Positions 5,513-5,515 of a DNA stretch of 5,515 nucleotides are shown here, in pieces (the first letter of the stretch is position 1; each line of letters begins with the position of its first letter). The translations under genes and the position numbers were made by a program. Source of the DNA: an uncultured bacterium (GTDB lineage Bacteria; Actinomycetota; Coriobacteriia; Coriobacteriales; Coriobacteriaceae); contig CAJMRD010000108.1 in assembly GCA_905215725.1 (NCBI GenBank), positions 1 through 5,515 on the forward strand, written 5' to 3'. The notes beneath the pieces are model-generated. The model was not told where the DNA came from and did not search any database. It saw only the letters and a program-made list of their open reading frames with translations.

Positions 5513-5515
5513 GTC

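Overview
The window looks like a piece of a high-GC actinobacterial genome of the Coriobacteriia type (Collinsella or a relative). This is inferred from the GC-rich coding sequence, a single-chain AccD-AccA fusion of the kind found in Gram-positive bacteria, and the overall style of the proteins. No rRNA or other taxonomic marker is present, so the assignment is tentative. All recognisable genes are on the + strand and fall into two apparent transcription units, each ending in a hairpin.

Unit 1 (1-3490). It opens inside accC, the biotin carboxylase subunit of acetyl-CoA carboxylase, of which only the C-terminal domain is present. The accC stop codon overlaps the start of a 574-residue fused carboxyltransferase (accDA). 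Together these supply the biotin carboxylase and carboxyltransferase activities that make malonyl-CoA for fatty-acid synthesis; the biotin carrier AccB would have to be encoded elsewhere, probably upstream. Sixteen bases after accDA comes a membrane protein of the glucose/beta-glucoside PTS EIIC family that has no EIIA or EIIB domain, an unexpected partner for acc genes. The junction carries an inverted repeat covering the accDA stop and one of two candidate EIIC starts. A strong intrinsic terminator closes the unit at 3457-3490.

Unit 2 (about 3491-5515). A possible promoter precedes a cation diffusion facilitator (CDF) metal exporter, whose NxxxD/DxxxD transport site resembles manganese-type CDFs and whose cytoplasmic domain appears to be duplicated. 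Thirty-nine bases later lies a histidine-phosphatase (phosphoglycerate-mutase-like) gene with codon usage visibly different from its neighbours. A perfect 9-bp hairpin at the right edge probably ends the unit.

No tRNA, rRNA, CRISPR array, insertion sequence or phage gene was seen. Most of the window is ordinary housekeeping sequence. The points most worth a second look are the abrupt loss of AccC homology in the first ~78 bases, the orphan and divergent EIIC tied to the acc genes, the accDA/EIIC junction hairpin, and the double C-terminal domain of the CDF.
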